Of a DNA stretch of 64,000 nucleotides, positions 7,773 to 17,085 are shown piece after piece. The stretch's first letter is position 1, and each line of letters begins with the position of its first letter. This DNA comes from an uncultured Bacteroidales bacterium. Its GTDB lineage: Bacteria > Bacteroidota > Bacteroidia > Bacteroidales > P3. The DNA lies in NCBI GenBank assembly GCA_905234695.1, contig CAJOHZ010000002.1:80657-144656 (forward strand), in the 5' to 3' direction. The notes under the pieces were generated by a model, which saw nothing but the letters and a program-made list of their open reading frames with translations, had not been told where the DNA came from and made no database searches. A program made the position numbers and the translations under genes.

Positions 7773-9767
7773 TTATTCCTTGACGACGGGATATGAGATG
7801 CGGGCATGGTAGATACTCAGCATCCTGCTCTTGAGCAGTTTGCGAATCTTCTTCAAGTCGCCAAAGGTGATGTTGCAGTTCTGCAGCTGGTTGTTCTTGA
7901 TTTTGTCATCGATGACGGCATCCACCAGACGGTCGATATTCTCCTTGTCGTGGTTGTTGAGGCTCTTGCAGGCCGCCTCTACACTGTCGACCAGCATCAC
8001 CACAGCCAACTCGCGGGTGAAGGGCGTGGGACCGGGATAGCGGAAGTCGGCGATGTTGATGGGCTCGTCGGGATGGTCGTTCTTCTGCTTGGCATAGAAA
8101 TAACCCGTCACCGTGGTGCCATGGTGCGTACGGATGAAGTCGCACACCGAGGCCGGCAGGCGGTACTTGTGCGCCAGTTTCAATCCGTCGCGCACATGCT
8201 GGATAATCACATGTGCGCTGTCCACATAGTCCAATTCGTCGTGGGGGTTGAATTCGCTGTTCTGGTTCTCGGTGAAGAAGAGCGGTGCCTCGACCTTGCC
8301 GATGTCGTGATACAAGCCTCCCACCTTGGCCAGCAAAGCGTTGCCGCCGATTTCACTGATGACATCCTCACTGATATTGGCCACCTGCATGGCGTGTTGG
8401 AAGGTGCCCGGCGCACGACGCGACAGCTCGCGCAGGGCGGGCGTGTTGGTCGACGAGAGTTCCATGAGTGTGAGGTTGGTGGTGAGGCCGAACAGCTTCT
8501 CGAAGACATAAATCAGCGGGTAGGCCAGCAACGTCAGGATGGAACTGACCATGAATACCAGATAGCGTTCCGCCGTAATGCCCGCAAGCGTGCTCTCCTG
8601 ACTCAACACACCGAAGGTGTAGATAAGCGAGTAGGCAAAGAAAATCACCACACTCACCACGAAGAACTTGCTCCGGTTCTCGAAGTTACGCACCGTGACA
8701 ATGGACATCATACCGGCGATAAGCTGGTAGAAGATATACTCAAATGGGTTGGGCACCATGTTGGCTAGAATCACGATGGTGGTGACATGCACATAGAGGG
8801 CCACACGCATGTCGAAAAACACCCGTATCATGACCGGGACGATACATAGCGGCACCGCCAGCACCAGGGCCGGATTGGTCCGCACCACCACCGCCGTGGC
8901 TCCCGACATAAGCAGGATGAGTGTCAGCACAAATGTGATTTTGCGACCGTCCTCAAGGATGGGGTGGCGGGTGTTTTTCAGGAACATATACAATGCCAGG
9001 AAGGCGATGATGCAGAGAACCAGCTGACCCAGAAAACGTCCCGTTGGACTGTAGTGCTTATGGAAGCGGTTGTCGTTCTCCACTTCAAGGGAGTGGATAA
9101 CCTGGGCCTTCTCTTTGGTGATATACTCCCCTTTCGCCACAATCAGGTCGCCCTGTTGCATCATATCCGTGGCAATGGAGATGAGCGACAGGCGCGAGTC
9201 AAGCTCCAACTGCGTGCGGTTGGCATCGAAGACGATGTCGGGCTGCATAAGCGTGTCGCGCAGCAACGGGTCGGCGATATCGAGGGCCATGACAAACTCC
9301 GACGGCATCCGCTCCGACCCCACATTGCCGGTGAGCAACACCAAGGTGTGGCTCTCGAAATCGGGCATGTCGGACGGGGTCTCCACATAGCCGATGCGGT
9401 AGATGCTGTCCATGGTTTTGCGCAGGCGGCGCACATCAAGACCGGGACGGTGACGCATCGTCTGCTCCAGCCGTTTGTACGCCTGGCCACGCGCACTGCT
9501 GTCGCGGGTATAGTAGAGAAGCGATTTGGACTTGGCGGCATGGATTTCCTGGTCGAGCTCCGTCTGGGTTTTCAACACAGGAAAGTCGTAAGGCGCTACA
9601 AGGTCGTTGTTGCGCCAAATGCCTCCGACGGCATAGTCATAATGCTCTCCCTGGCCGCTGCTGGGGAACATCAAAGGGATAAGCGCTGCGGGGGCGAGCA
9701 TGAACAACGCCTTGGCGATAATAGGTAAATGCCTGACTATGGCAGAGATGGATTTCTTCGGCTGCAT
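7773..9767 (-). CDS. 7TM receptor-type HD phosphohydrolase (PgpH family)
   Basis: This 664-residue protein has an N-terminal membrane helix (ALFMLAPAALIPLMFP), an extracytoplasmic domain, a bundle of about seven membrane helices and a C-terminal cytosolic HD domain. The metal-binding HD pair is near residues 487-488 in KVGGLYHDIGKVEAPLFFTE; further metal-site histidines are seen in HVIIQHVRDG and RTHHGTT. PgpH of Listeria, the reference for this architecture, hydrolyses cyclic di-AMP, so a c-di-AMP phosphodiesterase is the best guess. It is first in a minus-strand group with the YfhO-like protein and the glycosyltransferase. A -7-like box lies 25 nt upstream. Confidence 0.88.
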   Translation of the reverse strand: MQPKKSISAIVRHLPIIAKALFMLAPAALIPLMFPSSGQGEHYDYAVGGIWRNNDLVAPYDFPVLKTQTELDQEIHAAKSKSLLYYTRDSSARGQAYKRLEQTMRHRPGLDVRRLRKTMDSIYRIGYVETPSDMPDFESHTLVLLTGNVGSERMPSEFVMALDIADPLLRDTLMQPDIVFDANRTQLELDSRLSLISIATDMMQQGDLIVAKGEYITKEKAQVIHSLEVENDNRFHKHYSPTGRFLGQLVLCIIAFLALYMFLKNTRHPILEDGRKITFVLTLILLMSGATAVVVRTNPALVLAVPLCIVPVMIRVFFDMRVALYVHVTTIVILANMVPNPFEYIFYQLIAGMMSIVTVRNFENRSKFFVVSVVIFFAYSLIYTFGVLSQESTLAGITAERYLVFMVSSILTLLAYPLIYVFEKLFGLTTNLTLMELSSTNTPALRELSRRAPGTFQHAMQVANISEDVISEIGGNALLAKVGGLYHDIGKVEAPLFFTENQNSEFNPHDELDYVDSAHVIIQHVRDGLKLAHKYRLPASVCDFIRTHHGTTVTGYFYAKQKNDHPDEPINIADFRYPGPTPFTRELAVVMLVDSVEAACKSLNNHDKENIDRLVDAVIDDKIKNNQLQNCNITFGDLKKIRKLLKSRMLSIYHARISYPVVKE

Positions 9768-9791
9768 AGCGGTACAACTGCTTTTGGGATT

Positions 9792-9800
9792 GCAAATTTA
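9792..9800 (-). promoter_or_regulatory. Candidate -7 promoter box for the HD phosphohydrolase gene
   Basis: On the minus strand this reads TAAATTTGC, close to the Bacteroidota -7 consensus TAnnTTTGC, and it lies 25 nt before the start codon. No clear -33 element was seen. Confidence 0.4.
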
Positions 9801-9868
9801 CTAAAAATATTTGATTCACACAGCCTGTGGAGAAAATATTCCTCACCTAGCGCATCGCGCCGACTTGG

Positions 9869-10483
9869 TCAAAGTTCCTCTTCTTCGTTACACAGATGCC
9901 ACTGCAGATTGTCGAAAAGGGAGGTGAGGAAGGATTGCAGATTTTTTATGAAAACCGCGGTTTTGTGGGGCATATCCTCAATCGGGCCACTATACATTGA
10001 CGTGACCGCCCCCTGCTGGCCAAAGCAGAAAGTGTCAAGGACAAACGCCCCTTCGTTCAGCTGGTTCAACATCTCCCAGTGCTGCCTGTCCAACGGTTCA
10101 TCGGTGGAGGGCTCGGGGCGCGGCTCCGTCAGGTCGCGATAAATCCGCTGCTGGAAGTCCCACGCATCACGTCCCCGCACCAGCAACAGTTTGTCGTAAT
10201 AGCCGAAACAGCCCGTGTTGTCCTCAGACACCGGACGTCCTATCACCACGTATGCCAGCCGCGCATGCTCGTCGTAATAACTGTAGCAGGGGTGGTCGCC
10301 CCCTTTCAGTTCGATGTCGGCCACCCGCGACAGGCGCAGCCGATAGGCAGCGTTGAGTGCAGACACAAACTCATGGTTCAGGTAAGTTGTCCTAAACATC
10401 ACGGCTGCAGTATCATTAAAAGTGAAGATTGCATCCGGCAGGAACGGCCTCCCGCGTTTCTTTTCCGTGTATCGCTTAACCAT
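9869..10483 (-). CDS. IPExxxVDY-like hypothetical protein
   Basis: This 204-residue protein has no obvious signal peptide or membrane helix. The segment from FVSALNAAYRLRLSRVADIE through YYDKLLLVRG resembles the Bacteroidota IPExxxVDY family, small proteins of unknown function; I make this link from pattern memory and it is tentative. I chose the ATG at 10483 (MVKRYTEKKRGR); a TTG at 10498 overlapping the radical SAM stop is the alternative. It lies 11 nt after the radical SAM gene, so the two are probably co-transcribed. Confidence 0.6.
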   Translation of the reverse strand: MVKRYTEKKRGRPFLPDAIFTFNDTAAVMFRTTYLNHEFVSALNAAYRLRLSRVADIELKGGDHPCYSYYDEHARLAYVVIGRPVSEDNTGCFGYYDKLLLVRGRDAWDFQQRIYRDLTEPRPEPSTDEPLDRQHWEMLNQLNEGAFVLDTFCFGQQGAVTSMYSGPIEDMPHKTAVFIKNLQSFLTSLFDNLQWHLCNEEEEL

Positions 10484-10494
10484 GACTGTTGGGT

Positions 10495-11400
10495 TCAAAA
10501 AGATTGTTCAAAAGCCTCTCGGCGGGTGAAATCGGGTCTGTAACAGGCCTGCGCGTCGAGTTCCTGCACCCACCCACGACAGAGTCCGAGGGATTGCAGC
10601 CGGTCCACCGCACAGGCGTACTCCTCCGGCGTCAGGGTTCGTCCCAGTTCGTCGGGCAGCCCTGGCCGCGGCGGGTAGTACTGCGCCATGAGCGACACAT
10701 GCAGGTTGAACGACACCTCCGCGATACGGTCGAGTACTGCCAACGTGTTGTCCAGCTGGCCCGGCAGCACGAGATGGCGCACAATGATGCCCCTGTATGC
10801 CAGCCCGCGCCCGTCGGTGGGCAGCCCCGACCCCTTCTGGCGGTACATCTCCTCCAGTGCCGCCTGCGCCACCGACGGGTAGTCGGCGGCATGGCTATAA
10901 CGCTCTGCCAACGCCGCATCGGCATATTTGTAGTCAGGCAGATAGATGTCGATATAAGGCTCCAACTTCCGCAGGGTCTCCACACGATCGTAGCCGCCGG
11001 TATTGTACACCGTCACAGGGTGCAGTCCGCGGGCGTGCAGCGCTTCCACGATGGCGGGAATGGCATCGGCATAGTGCGACGGGGTGACAAACCCCACCAT
11101 ATTCTCCGTCTCTTTCAACACTTCGGCAATGCGCTCCACGATGGCCTCCACACCGCGATATGCAGGGGCGTTGTCCGCCGCTGGCAGGCCGCGGCTCACC
11201 GCGTGGTTCTGACAATAGACACAGCGCAGATTACAATGCGAAAAAAAGACATTGCAAAGGCCCCGTTCACCACTGAGGGGAGGCTCTTCGCCCCGATGGG
11301 CGCATACCGACGCCGCCACAGGCTCGACACCGGCTTGGCAAAAGCCATACCGCTCAACCCGATTGGCGTCACATCCCCGTGGACAAACTGAACATTTCAC
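10495..11400 (-). CDS. Radical SAM protein, PflA-like
   Basis: This radical SAM enzyme carries the [4Fe-4S]-binding motif CNLRCVYC (CxxxCxxC), followed by QNHAVSRG. Before it lies a second cysteine cluster, CSVCPRGC ... GFC, at the very N-terminus. This architecture matches proteins annotated as pyruvate-formate-lyase-activating-enzyme homologues; the substrate is unknown, and no glycyl radical enzyme is adjacent. The start is uncertain. GTG 11400 places the first cysteine motif at residue 3 (301 residues); TTG 11544 would add 48 residues of unconvincing sequence. No ATG is available in frame between them. Confidence 0.75.
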   Translation of the reverse strand: MKCSVCPRGCDANRVERYGFCQAGVEPVAASVCAHRGEEPPLSGERGLCNVFFSHCNLRCVYCQNHAVSRGLPAADNAPAYRGVEAIVERIAEVLKETENMVGFVTPSHYADAIPAIVEALHARGLHPVTVYNTGGYDRVETLRKLEPYIDIYLPDYKYADAALAERYSHAADYPSVAQAALEEMYRQKGSGLPTDGRGLAYRGIIVRHLVLPGQLDNTLAVLDRIAEVSFNLHVSLMAQYYPPRPGLPDELGRTLTPEEYACAVDRLQSLGLCRGWVQELDAQACYRPDFTRREAFEQSF

Positions 11401-11571
11401 GCTGTAGATTATTTCGGTTACATAACGCCAACCCTCCGGTTTTATTGCATCGTGACGGAACAAATTCCCTGCACTCCACGGTACGATGATACTGCACTGT
11501 CTATAAAGCGTTTGAAACTGTTGACAAGAATAAATTTGCCCCAATTAACATTTATATCGAAAAAAAGTTGT

Positions 11572-11580
11572 AATTTCGCA
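11572..11580 (+). promoter_or_regulatory. Candidate -7 promoter box for pepD
   Basis: TAATTTCGC, one base off the Bacteroidota TAnnTTTGC box, follows an A-tract and GTTG exactly as in the promoter at 21591. It lies 35 nt upstream of the pepD ATG. Confidence 0.55.
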
Positions 11581-11615
11581 GATACTATTGAAAACAAATT
11601 AAAACACTAAATATC

Positions 11616-13070
11616 ATGACAATTAAAGATTTAGAACCAAAAGAACTGTGGGGTAACTTCTATCACCTCACCCGTTGCCCTCGTCCGTCCAAACACGAAG
11701 AGATCGTCCGTGAATTCCTCGTGAAATGGGCCAAGGAGCGTCACATCGACTGCCGTGTCGACAAGGTCGGCAATATCATCATGAGCAAACCCGCCACCAA
11801 GGGCATGGAGAACCGCTGCCCCGTGGTGCTGCAAGCCCACATGGACATGGTGCCTCAGGCCCGTGCCGGCAAAAAGCACGACTTCCTGAAAGACCCCATC
11901 GAGACCAAGATAGTGGACGGCTGGGTGTATGCCTGCGACACCACCCTGGGAGCCGATGACGGCCTCGGCGTGGCCGCCGCCATGGCGGTGCTGGAGAGCA
12001 AGACCATCCAGCACGGCCCGCTGGAGGTGCTTATCACCACCGACGAAGAGACCGGCATGACCGGCGCCTTCGGCCTGAAGAAGGGCGAACTGAAAGGCAA
12101 ATACCTCCTCAACCTCGACAGCGAGACCGAGGGCGAACTGTATGTAGGCTGCGCTGGCGGCATCGACGCCACGATGAGCATCCCCTACTCCACCGAGAAA
12201 GCGCCCAAGGGCTACTGCGCCATGCGCCTCACCATCGGTGGTCTCAAGGGCGGCCACAGCGGCATGGAAATCAACACCGGCCGTGCCAACGCCAATAAGA
12301 TTATGTTCCGCCATATCCGCTGGGTGGCCGAATGCGGCATCCGCCTCATGAGCGTCGACGGCGGCAACATGCGCAACGCCATCCCGCGCGACGCCACCCT
12401 CACCTTCGCCATGCCCAAGGCTCACAAGGACTGCATCGTGGCCGAACTGGAGAAGGTGGCCGGCTGGGTGAAGAAAGAACTCGGCAAGGTGGAGCCCGAC
12501 TTCTTCATGAAGGTGGAGCCCATCCGCATGACCCCCAAGGTCATCACCGAGGCCGACACCCAGAAGATTATCAACACCGTCATGATTGCCCCCAACGGCG
12601 TCATCCGTATGAGCAAGGACATGGAAGGCCTCGTCGAGACCTCCCTCAACCTCGCCATCATGAACACCAACGGCAAGAAATTCACCGTCAAGGCCCTGCT
12701 GCGTAGCTCGGTCGACAGCGCCAAGGAAGCCCTCGCTGAACGTCTGGTTTGCCTGGCAGAACTGGCCGGCGGCAGCTGCCAGCTCACGGGTGCCTATCCC
12801 GGCTGGAAGCCCAATATGGAGAGCGGTCTGCTGAAGACCATGAAGGCCACTTACAAGAAGCTGTACAAGAAAGAGCCCGCCGTGGTCGCCATCCACGCCG
12901 GTCTCGAATGCGGCCTGCTGGGCGGCAAGTACCCCGACATGGAGATGATCTCCTTCGGACCCACCCTCAACAGCCCCCACAGCCCCGACGAGCGCGCCAA
13001 CATCGAGAGCTGCAAGAAGTTCTTCGACTACCTTGTCGCCGCCCTGAAGGAAATGCCCGTGGCAAAGTAA
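11616..13070 (+). CDS. pepD: Aminoacyl-histidine dipeptidase (PepD-type, M20)
   Basis: This 484-residue M20/PepD zinc peptidase hydrolyses Xaa-His dipeptides such as carnosine and has broad dipeptidase activity. The metal-site motif LQAHMDMV has His75 and Asp77; the bridging aspartate lies in TTLGADDGLG near residue 114, the catalytic glutamate pair in TTDEETGM, and later ligands in SLNLAIMN and LNSPHSPDE. The length and N-terminus (ELWGNFYHLTRCPRPSKHEE) fit the family. It has no signal peptide, so it acts in the cytosol on imported peptides. The acyl-CoA synthetase follows after 64 nt on the same strand. Confidence 0.95.
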   Translation: MTIKDLEPKELWGNFYHLTRCPRPSKHEEIVREFLVKWAKERHIDCRVDKVGNIIMSKPATKGMENRCPVVLQAHMDMVPQARAGKKHDFLKDPIETKIVDGWVYACDTTLGADDGLGVAAAMAVLESKTIQHGPLEVLITTDEETGMTGAFGLKKGELKGKYLLNLDSETEGELYVGCAGGIDATMSIPYSTEKAPKGYCAMRLTIGGLKGGHSGMEINTGRANANKIMFRHIRWVAECGIRLMSVDGGNMRNAIPRDATLTFAMPKAHKDCIVAELEKVAGWVKKELGKVEPDFFMKVEPIRMTPKVITEADTQKIINTVMIAPNGVIRMSKDMEGLVETSLNLAIMNTNGKKFTVKALLRSSVDSAKEALAERLVCLAELAGGSCQLTGAYPGWKPNMESGLLKTMKATYKKLYKKEPAVVAIHAGLECGLLGGKYPDMEMISFGPTLNSPHSPDERANIESCKKFFDYLVAALKEMPVAK

Positions 13071-13134
13071 GATCGCTTCGCTTAATTAAAAGTGGAGGCC
13101 ACTTCGAAACCTTTGAACCTTTAAACTTGAAACA

Positions 13135-15207
13135 ATGATAGCAAAAGAACTTCTCAACCCCCGGAGCATCGTCATCTGCGGTGCTTCGAGCGACATACAC
13201 AAACCCGGCGGAAAAGCCCTCAAGAACCTTCTGGAGAGCCCCTTCAAAGGCCAGGTCTACGCCGTCAACCCCAAAGAGACCGAGGTGCAGGGCATCAAAT
13301 GCTACGCCAAGGTGGACGACCTGCCCCAGGTGGACTGCGCCATCCTCTGCATCGCCGCCAAGTTCTGCGCCCAGACGGTCGACGTGCTGACGCAGCAGAA
13401 AGGCACCAAGGGCTTCATCATCGTCAGCGCCGGTTTCTCAGAGGAGAGCCATGAGGGTGCCGAGATAGAGAAGCACATCGTCGACAGCATCAACGCCGGC
13501 GGCGGCTCCCTCATCGGCCCCAACTGCACCGGCTTCCTCAACACCAACTACAGCGGCTGTTTCGACACCCCCATCCCCCCGCTCGACCCCAAGGGCGTGG
13601 ACTTCATCACCGGTAGCGGTGCCACCGCCGTCTTCATCAAGGAGTACGGCATCAGCAACGGCCTTAAGTTCAACAGCGTCTGGGCCGTGGGTAACAGTGC
13701 CCAGCTGGGTATCGAGGACGTGCTGGAGCACCTTGACGAGACCTTCGACCCCGTGAAGTCGTCGCATGTCATCATGCTCTATATGGAGAAAATCGGCGAC
13801 CCGCAACGTCTGCTCAAACACAGCCGCAGCCTCATCAACAAGGGCTGCCATATCGCTGCCATCAAGAGCGGCGGCAGCGCCGCCGGCAGTCGTGCCGCCT
13901 CGTCGCACACCGGCGCCTTGGCCACCAACGATGCCGCTGTGGATGCACTCTTCCGCAAGGCGGGCATTGTCCGCTGCCAGAACCGACAGGAGCTGACCAC
14001 CGTCTGCGGTGTCTTCATGTATCCTGAACTGAAAGGCAAACGCTGCGCCGTCATCACCCACGCCGGCGGCCCCGCCGTGATGCTCACCGACGTGCTCAGC
14101 AACGGCGGCATGGAGATTCCCTCGTTGAAGGAACACCCCGCCAGCCCCGCCCTGTTGGAGAAACTCTTCGGCGGTTCCTCTGTGGGCAACCCCATTGACT
14201 TCCTCGCCACCGGCACCGCCGAGCAGCTGGGATATATCATCGACACCGTCGAGAACGAGTACACCGACATCGACTTCTCCGTGGTCATCTTCGGCTCGCC
14301 CGGACTCTTCTCCAACAAGGAGGTCTATGACCTGCTGGACAAGAAGATGAAGACCTGCAAGAAGCCCATCTTCCCCGTGCTTCCGAGCATCATCAACGTC
14401 AAGGACGAAATCAACGAATTCATCGCCAAGGGCAACATCAACTTCCCCGAAGAGTGCGTGCTCGGCAACGCCATCTGCAAGGTCTACAACACCCCCAAGC
14501 CCCAGCCGGAGCATGTGGAGCAGCCTAAGATTGACGTGGCCCGCATCCGCAAGACCGTGGAACGTTGCAAGGACGGCTACATGGAGATTGCCGATTACAA
14601 CGAGCTGTTGGACGCCGCCGGCATCAGCCGCAAGAAGAGCGTCGAGGTCAGCAAGAAAGAGGATGCCCTCGCCTTCGCCAAGGAGGTGGGCTGCTCGAAG
14701 GATGTGCCCCTCGTCATGAAGGTTGTCGGCCCGCTGCACAAGAGCGACGTGGGCGGCGTGACCCTCGGCGTGAAGGACCTCGACACCGTGGCCCGCGAGT
14801 TCGACCGCCTCATCGTCATCCCCGAGACCTATGCCGTGGAGATGTACCCGATGTTGGACGGTATCGACGTGTATATCGGTGCCATCAAGGATGCCAAGTT
14901 CGGCCATCAGATTTTCTTCGGCCTGGGCGGCATCTTCATCGAGGTGCTGAAAGACGTGCAGAGCGCCCTCGCCCCCATCACCGCCGCCGAAGCCAAGGAG
15001 ATGCTCACGCAGCTCAAAGGCTACAAGATTCTGGAAGGTGTGCGTGGACAGGAGGGTGTCAATATCGACCTCTATGCCGACCAGATTGCCCGCGTGAGCG
15101 CCCTCGTGCAGGCCGCGCCCGAGATTGCCGAGATGGACCTCAACCCACTGCTTGGCAACCCGCGCTACGTCACCGCCGTCGACGCCCGCATCCGTCTGGA
15201 GAAATAA
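13135..15207 (+). CDS. Acetate/acyl-CoA ligase (ADP-forming), alpha-beta fusion
   Basis: This 690-residue NDP-forming acyl-CoA synthetase interconverts acyl-CoA plus ADP and Pi with acid, CoA and ATP, saving energy in fermentation. The order is a CoA-binding domain (RSIVICGASSDIHKPGGKAL), succinyl-CoA-ligase-like domains with the phosphohistidine near residue 258 (ASSHTGALATND), and an ATP-grasp domain from about residue 470 (LVMKVVGPLHKSDVGGV). A single chain carrying both alpha and beta parts is common for the bacterial enzyme. Substrate range (acetate, branched or aryl acids) cannot be read from sequence. It may help recover energy from amino acids released by the neighbouring dipeptidase. 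A terminator follows. Confidence 0.92.
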   Translation: MIAKELLNPRSIVICGASSDIHKPGGKALKNLLESPFKGQVYAVNPKETEVQGIKCYAKVDDLPQVDCAILCIAAKFCAQTVDVLTQQKGTKGFIIVSAGFSEESHEGAEIEKHIVDSINAGGGSLIGPNCTGFLNTNYSGCFDTPIPPLDPKGVDFITGSGATAVFIKEYGISNGLKFNSVWAVGNSAQLGIEDVLEHLDETFDPVKSSHVIMLYMEKIGDPQRLLKHSRSLINKGCHIAAIKSGGSAAGSRAASSHTGALATNDAAVDALFRKAGIVRCQNRQELTTVCGVFMYPELKGKRCAVITHAGGPAVMLTDVLSNGGMEIPSLKEHPASPALLEKLFGGSSVGNPIDFLATGTAEQLGYIIDTVENEYTDIDFSVVIFGSPGLFSNKEVYDLLDKKMKTCKKPIFPVLPSIINVKDEINEFIAKGNINFPEECVLGNAICKVYNTPKPQPEHVEQPKIDVARIRKTVERCKDGYMEIADYNELLDAAGISRKKSVEVSKKEDALAFAKEVGCSKDVPLVMKVVGPLHKSDVGGVTLGVKDLDTVAREFDRLIVIPETYAVEMYPMLDGIDVYIGAIKDAKFGHQIFFGLGGIFIEVLKDVQSALAPITAAEAKEMLTQLKGYKILEGVRGQEGVNIDLYADQIARVSALVQAAPEIAEMDLNPLLGNPRYVTAVDARIRLEK

Positions 15208-15245
15208 CACAGCGTGCAGGCTCCGCCTGCAACAAACAGAAAAAG

Positions 15246-15273
15246 CCGAGACCGCACGGTCTCGGCTTTTTTA
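15246..15273. terminator. Strong, probably bidirectional terminator
   Basis: A perfect 10-bp inverted repeat (GCCGAGACCG / CGGTCTCGGC) with a 2-nt centre is flanked by AAAAA on the left and six T on the right. It closes the pepD / acyl-CoA ligase unit and can also stop transcription coming from the right. Confidence 0.93.
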
Positions 15274-15335
15274 TTCCGTATTTACCCTCACTTTTCTTGA
15301 ATTCTAGAATCTCCGCCCGAGCCGGTGCTAATTCC

Positions 15336-15480
15336 GGCCTGAAAGGCCAATTATTGGATAGCCCAGGGCAACGCCCTGGGCTAACAGGTTATTGTCCCTG
15401 CGGGACGGTTTTGTTTGTTATATTACATCTCATCCAAAGCGATGCCCTGGGCTAACTGGATATTGCCCCTGCGGGGCCTG
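15336..15480. repeat. REP-like palindromic repeat cluster
   Basis: Three short palindromes stand in a row: GGCCTGAAAGGCC (15336-15348), a 25-nt hairpin with a 10-bp stem TAGCCCAGGG / CCCTGGGCTA (15359-15383), and GTCCCTGCGGGAC (15394-15406). A degenerate second copy follows (15438-15480: GATGCCCTGGGCTAACTGG ... CCCCTGCGGGG). A decayed relative occurs at 40323-40385. This is a dispersed extragenic repeat; the bidirectional terminator lies just to its left. There is no gene in 15208-15498. Confidence 0.8.
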
Positions 15481-15498
15481 TACGGCAAAAAATCGGGA

Positions 15499-15924
15499 CT
15501 AGTCGTCGACGTGGGTGACGTTGCCACGCATGTCGAATTGGATTTCGTAGCCGTTGGCCAGAGTGGCCTCGTAGCCACCTTTCATCTTCTCGACACCGAT
15601 GATAAGAATCTTGGGGTAACGGTTTACGACATAGCGCGTGATGAACACCGGCACGAGAGTGACTGGCAGTCCATCGGTACACTTCATCTCTTTCCATACG
15701 CCCTTGGCGTTGAACTCGATAACTGTGCCGTCGGAAAGCAACACTTCATATTCCTTGCCGTCAATCCAGGCATTGTCGATCACACAGGAGGGCCAATGCT
15801 GCTGCACCAGCTGCTGGGCAGGAACGGGTAAACTCATCGGGTCAATAGCTGTCTTGCGGCCGGCAGCATTGGCCGAGGCCGCCATCATCAACATAACAAA
15901 AAAGGTTACAAGAATCTTCTTCAT
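15499..15924 (-). CDS. PepSY-like (BLIP-like) periplasmic protein
   Basis: This 141-residue exported protein has a signal peptide (MKKILVTFFVMLMMAASANA). The rest carries the alternating pattern of PepSY-like / DUF2874 domains: DNAWIDGKEYEVLLSDGTVI, then YEATLANGYEIQFDMRG. Such small domains are common in Bacteroidota envelopes, often in tandem, with no proven biochemical role. I chose ATG 15924 because it begins the signal peptide and shares an upstream stretch (CAATTTATACC) with the lipoprotein gene starting at 17523. It is downstream of the membrane-protein gene, 22 nt away. Confidence 0.82.
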   Translation of the reverse strand: MKKILVTFFVMLMMAASANAAGRKTAIDPMSLPVPAQQLVQQHWPSCVIDNAWIDGKEYEVLLSDGTVIEFNAKGVWKEMKCTDGLPVTLVPVFITRYVVNRYPKILIIGVEKMKGGYEATLANGYEIQFDMRGNVTHVDD

Positions 15925-15946
15925 GGTATAAATTGTTTGTGTTTGT

Positions 15947-17041
15947 TTAGAGTTCTTCAAGTTCAAAACAGAATGAAGTGGTCTTGCCGGAGGTTGTGCC
16001 GATATACTTCGCGCAATAACCGCGGTTAGCATCTTTCAGTAGACTGAACAATTGGATTGTATTGGAGTCGTTCAGGTCAATTAAATTTCCTGGGTCGTCG
16101 GCTAGCATCTGCTGGAGTGTATCCATGTTGTAGTAGTTCTCGTTGCACTCATAGACCTCGGTATAGTAGTTGTCATCGAGTTGAACATCGGAGAATGTGA
16201 GTGTCGAATCAAGCGCATACGGGAGGCCTTCGAGGGTGTTTTCGACATTGGACTGGAGATACTCCAAGGGGTCGTATTCCCCGCTGTCGGAGGATATGAA
16301 GAACCCCAGCAAAGAGATGACGATACAAACCACCACGCCTATCCCCGCATAGGCAAACAGGGCATCTACTTCGATGGGGTAGCGGGAGTGATCGGACATC
16401 CGTTTGATGTCCTGCTCCCCATGACCGAAATAATGGGCGTAGTAGTCTATACGCATACCTATTTCCACAGTATTGCATCCGCGCATAGCGCCCCCGCTGT
16501 AGAGGAATGGGCGGACACCCATACGGCAACCACCGGTGGTAGTGATGATGACGATATTTTTGCGGCTGTAGTCAACGCTTTCTATCTCACTCCAGGCAAT
16601 ATTGAACGACTGTTTCTTGGCTGAAATCCGATTGCCATCGTACAATACGCCGCATTTCTCCACTACCAGTTCTTTCTCGTCGAAAGTTAAGCATCCGCCA
16701 TTTGTCAAAAAATAGAGAACCACTAAGAATGCCAGCAGGACAGGAAGTCCGATATTGACCCATAGGGGTATGGGATCATTATTGGGAAACAATACTGGGG
16801 ACAACAAAACCATTAGCCAAAATAAGGCGACAACGAAGATACATAGAATCACCACCGCTGAAGTGCTATACTCATACTTGGCACTGTGTTCGGGAGGCAG
16901 GGATCCGCTGAGCGCCCGCACGGGGTCTTTCCTGCGGCGACGGTTAGCACCTCCGATGACACATGCCAGCAGAATCAGACCCGCAACAATAACGATGCCT
17001 GCAAGTACATCAACCAATGTCAAGTATAATGATTCTCTCAT
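15947..17041 (-). CDS. Hypothetical membrane protein
   Basis: This 364-residue protein is not recognised. It has an N-terminal helix (VLAGIVIVAGLILLACVIGG) followed by a basic NRRRRK segment, two more helices around residues 60-115, a soluble stretch (SEIESVDYSRKNIVIITTTG) resembling PH-like domains of bacterial membrane proteins, another helix (AYAGIGVVVCIVISLLGFFI), and an acidic C-terminal domain rich in D, N and Y. It lies between a PepSY-like protein and a small lipoprotein gene on the same strand, so a role in the envelope is plausible. Confidence 0.7.
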   Translation of the reverse strand: MRESLYLTLVDVLAGIVIVAGLILLACVIGGANRRRRKDPVRALSGSLPPEHSAKYEYSTSAVVILCIFVVALFWLMVLLSPVLFPNNDPIPLWVNIGLPVLLAFLVVLYFLTNGGCLTFDEKELVVEKCGVLYDGNRISAKKQSFNIAWSEIESVDYSRKNIVIITTTGGCRMGVRPFLYSGGAMRGCNTVEIGMRIDYYAHYFGHGEQDIKRMSDHSRYPIEVDALFAYAGIGVVVCIVISLLGFFISSDSGEYDPLEYLQSNVENTLEGLPYALDSTLTFSDVQLDDNYYTEVYECNENYYNMDTLQQMLADDPGNLIDLNDSNTIQLFSLLKDANRGYCAKYIGTTSGKTTSFCFELEEL

Positions 17042-17085
17042 GTTTCAAGACTCCACTTTATGGTTTTCAGTTGTTACGGAGTTAC

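Noticed and set aside
13438..15210. Long minus-strand open frame (about 590 codons) opposite the acyl-CoA ligase gene, and similar ones at 11631-12980, 17568-18890 and 44006-45820
   Set aside because: They are complements of well-conserved genes in high-GC codon context, have biased composition (rich in H, G, V, D) and match no protein pattern.
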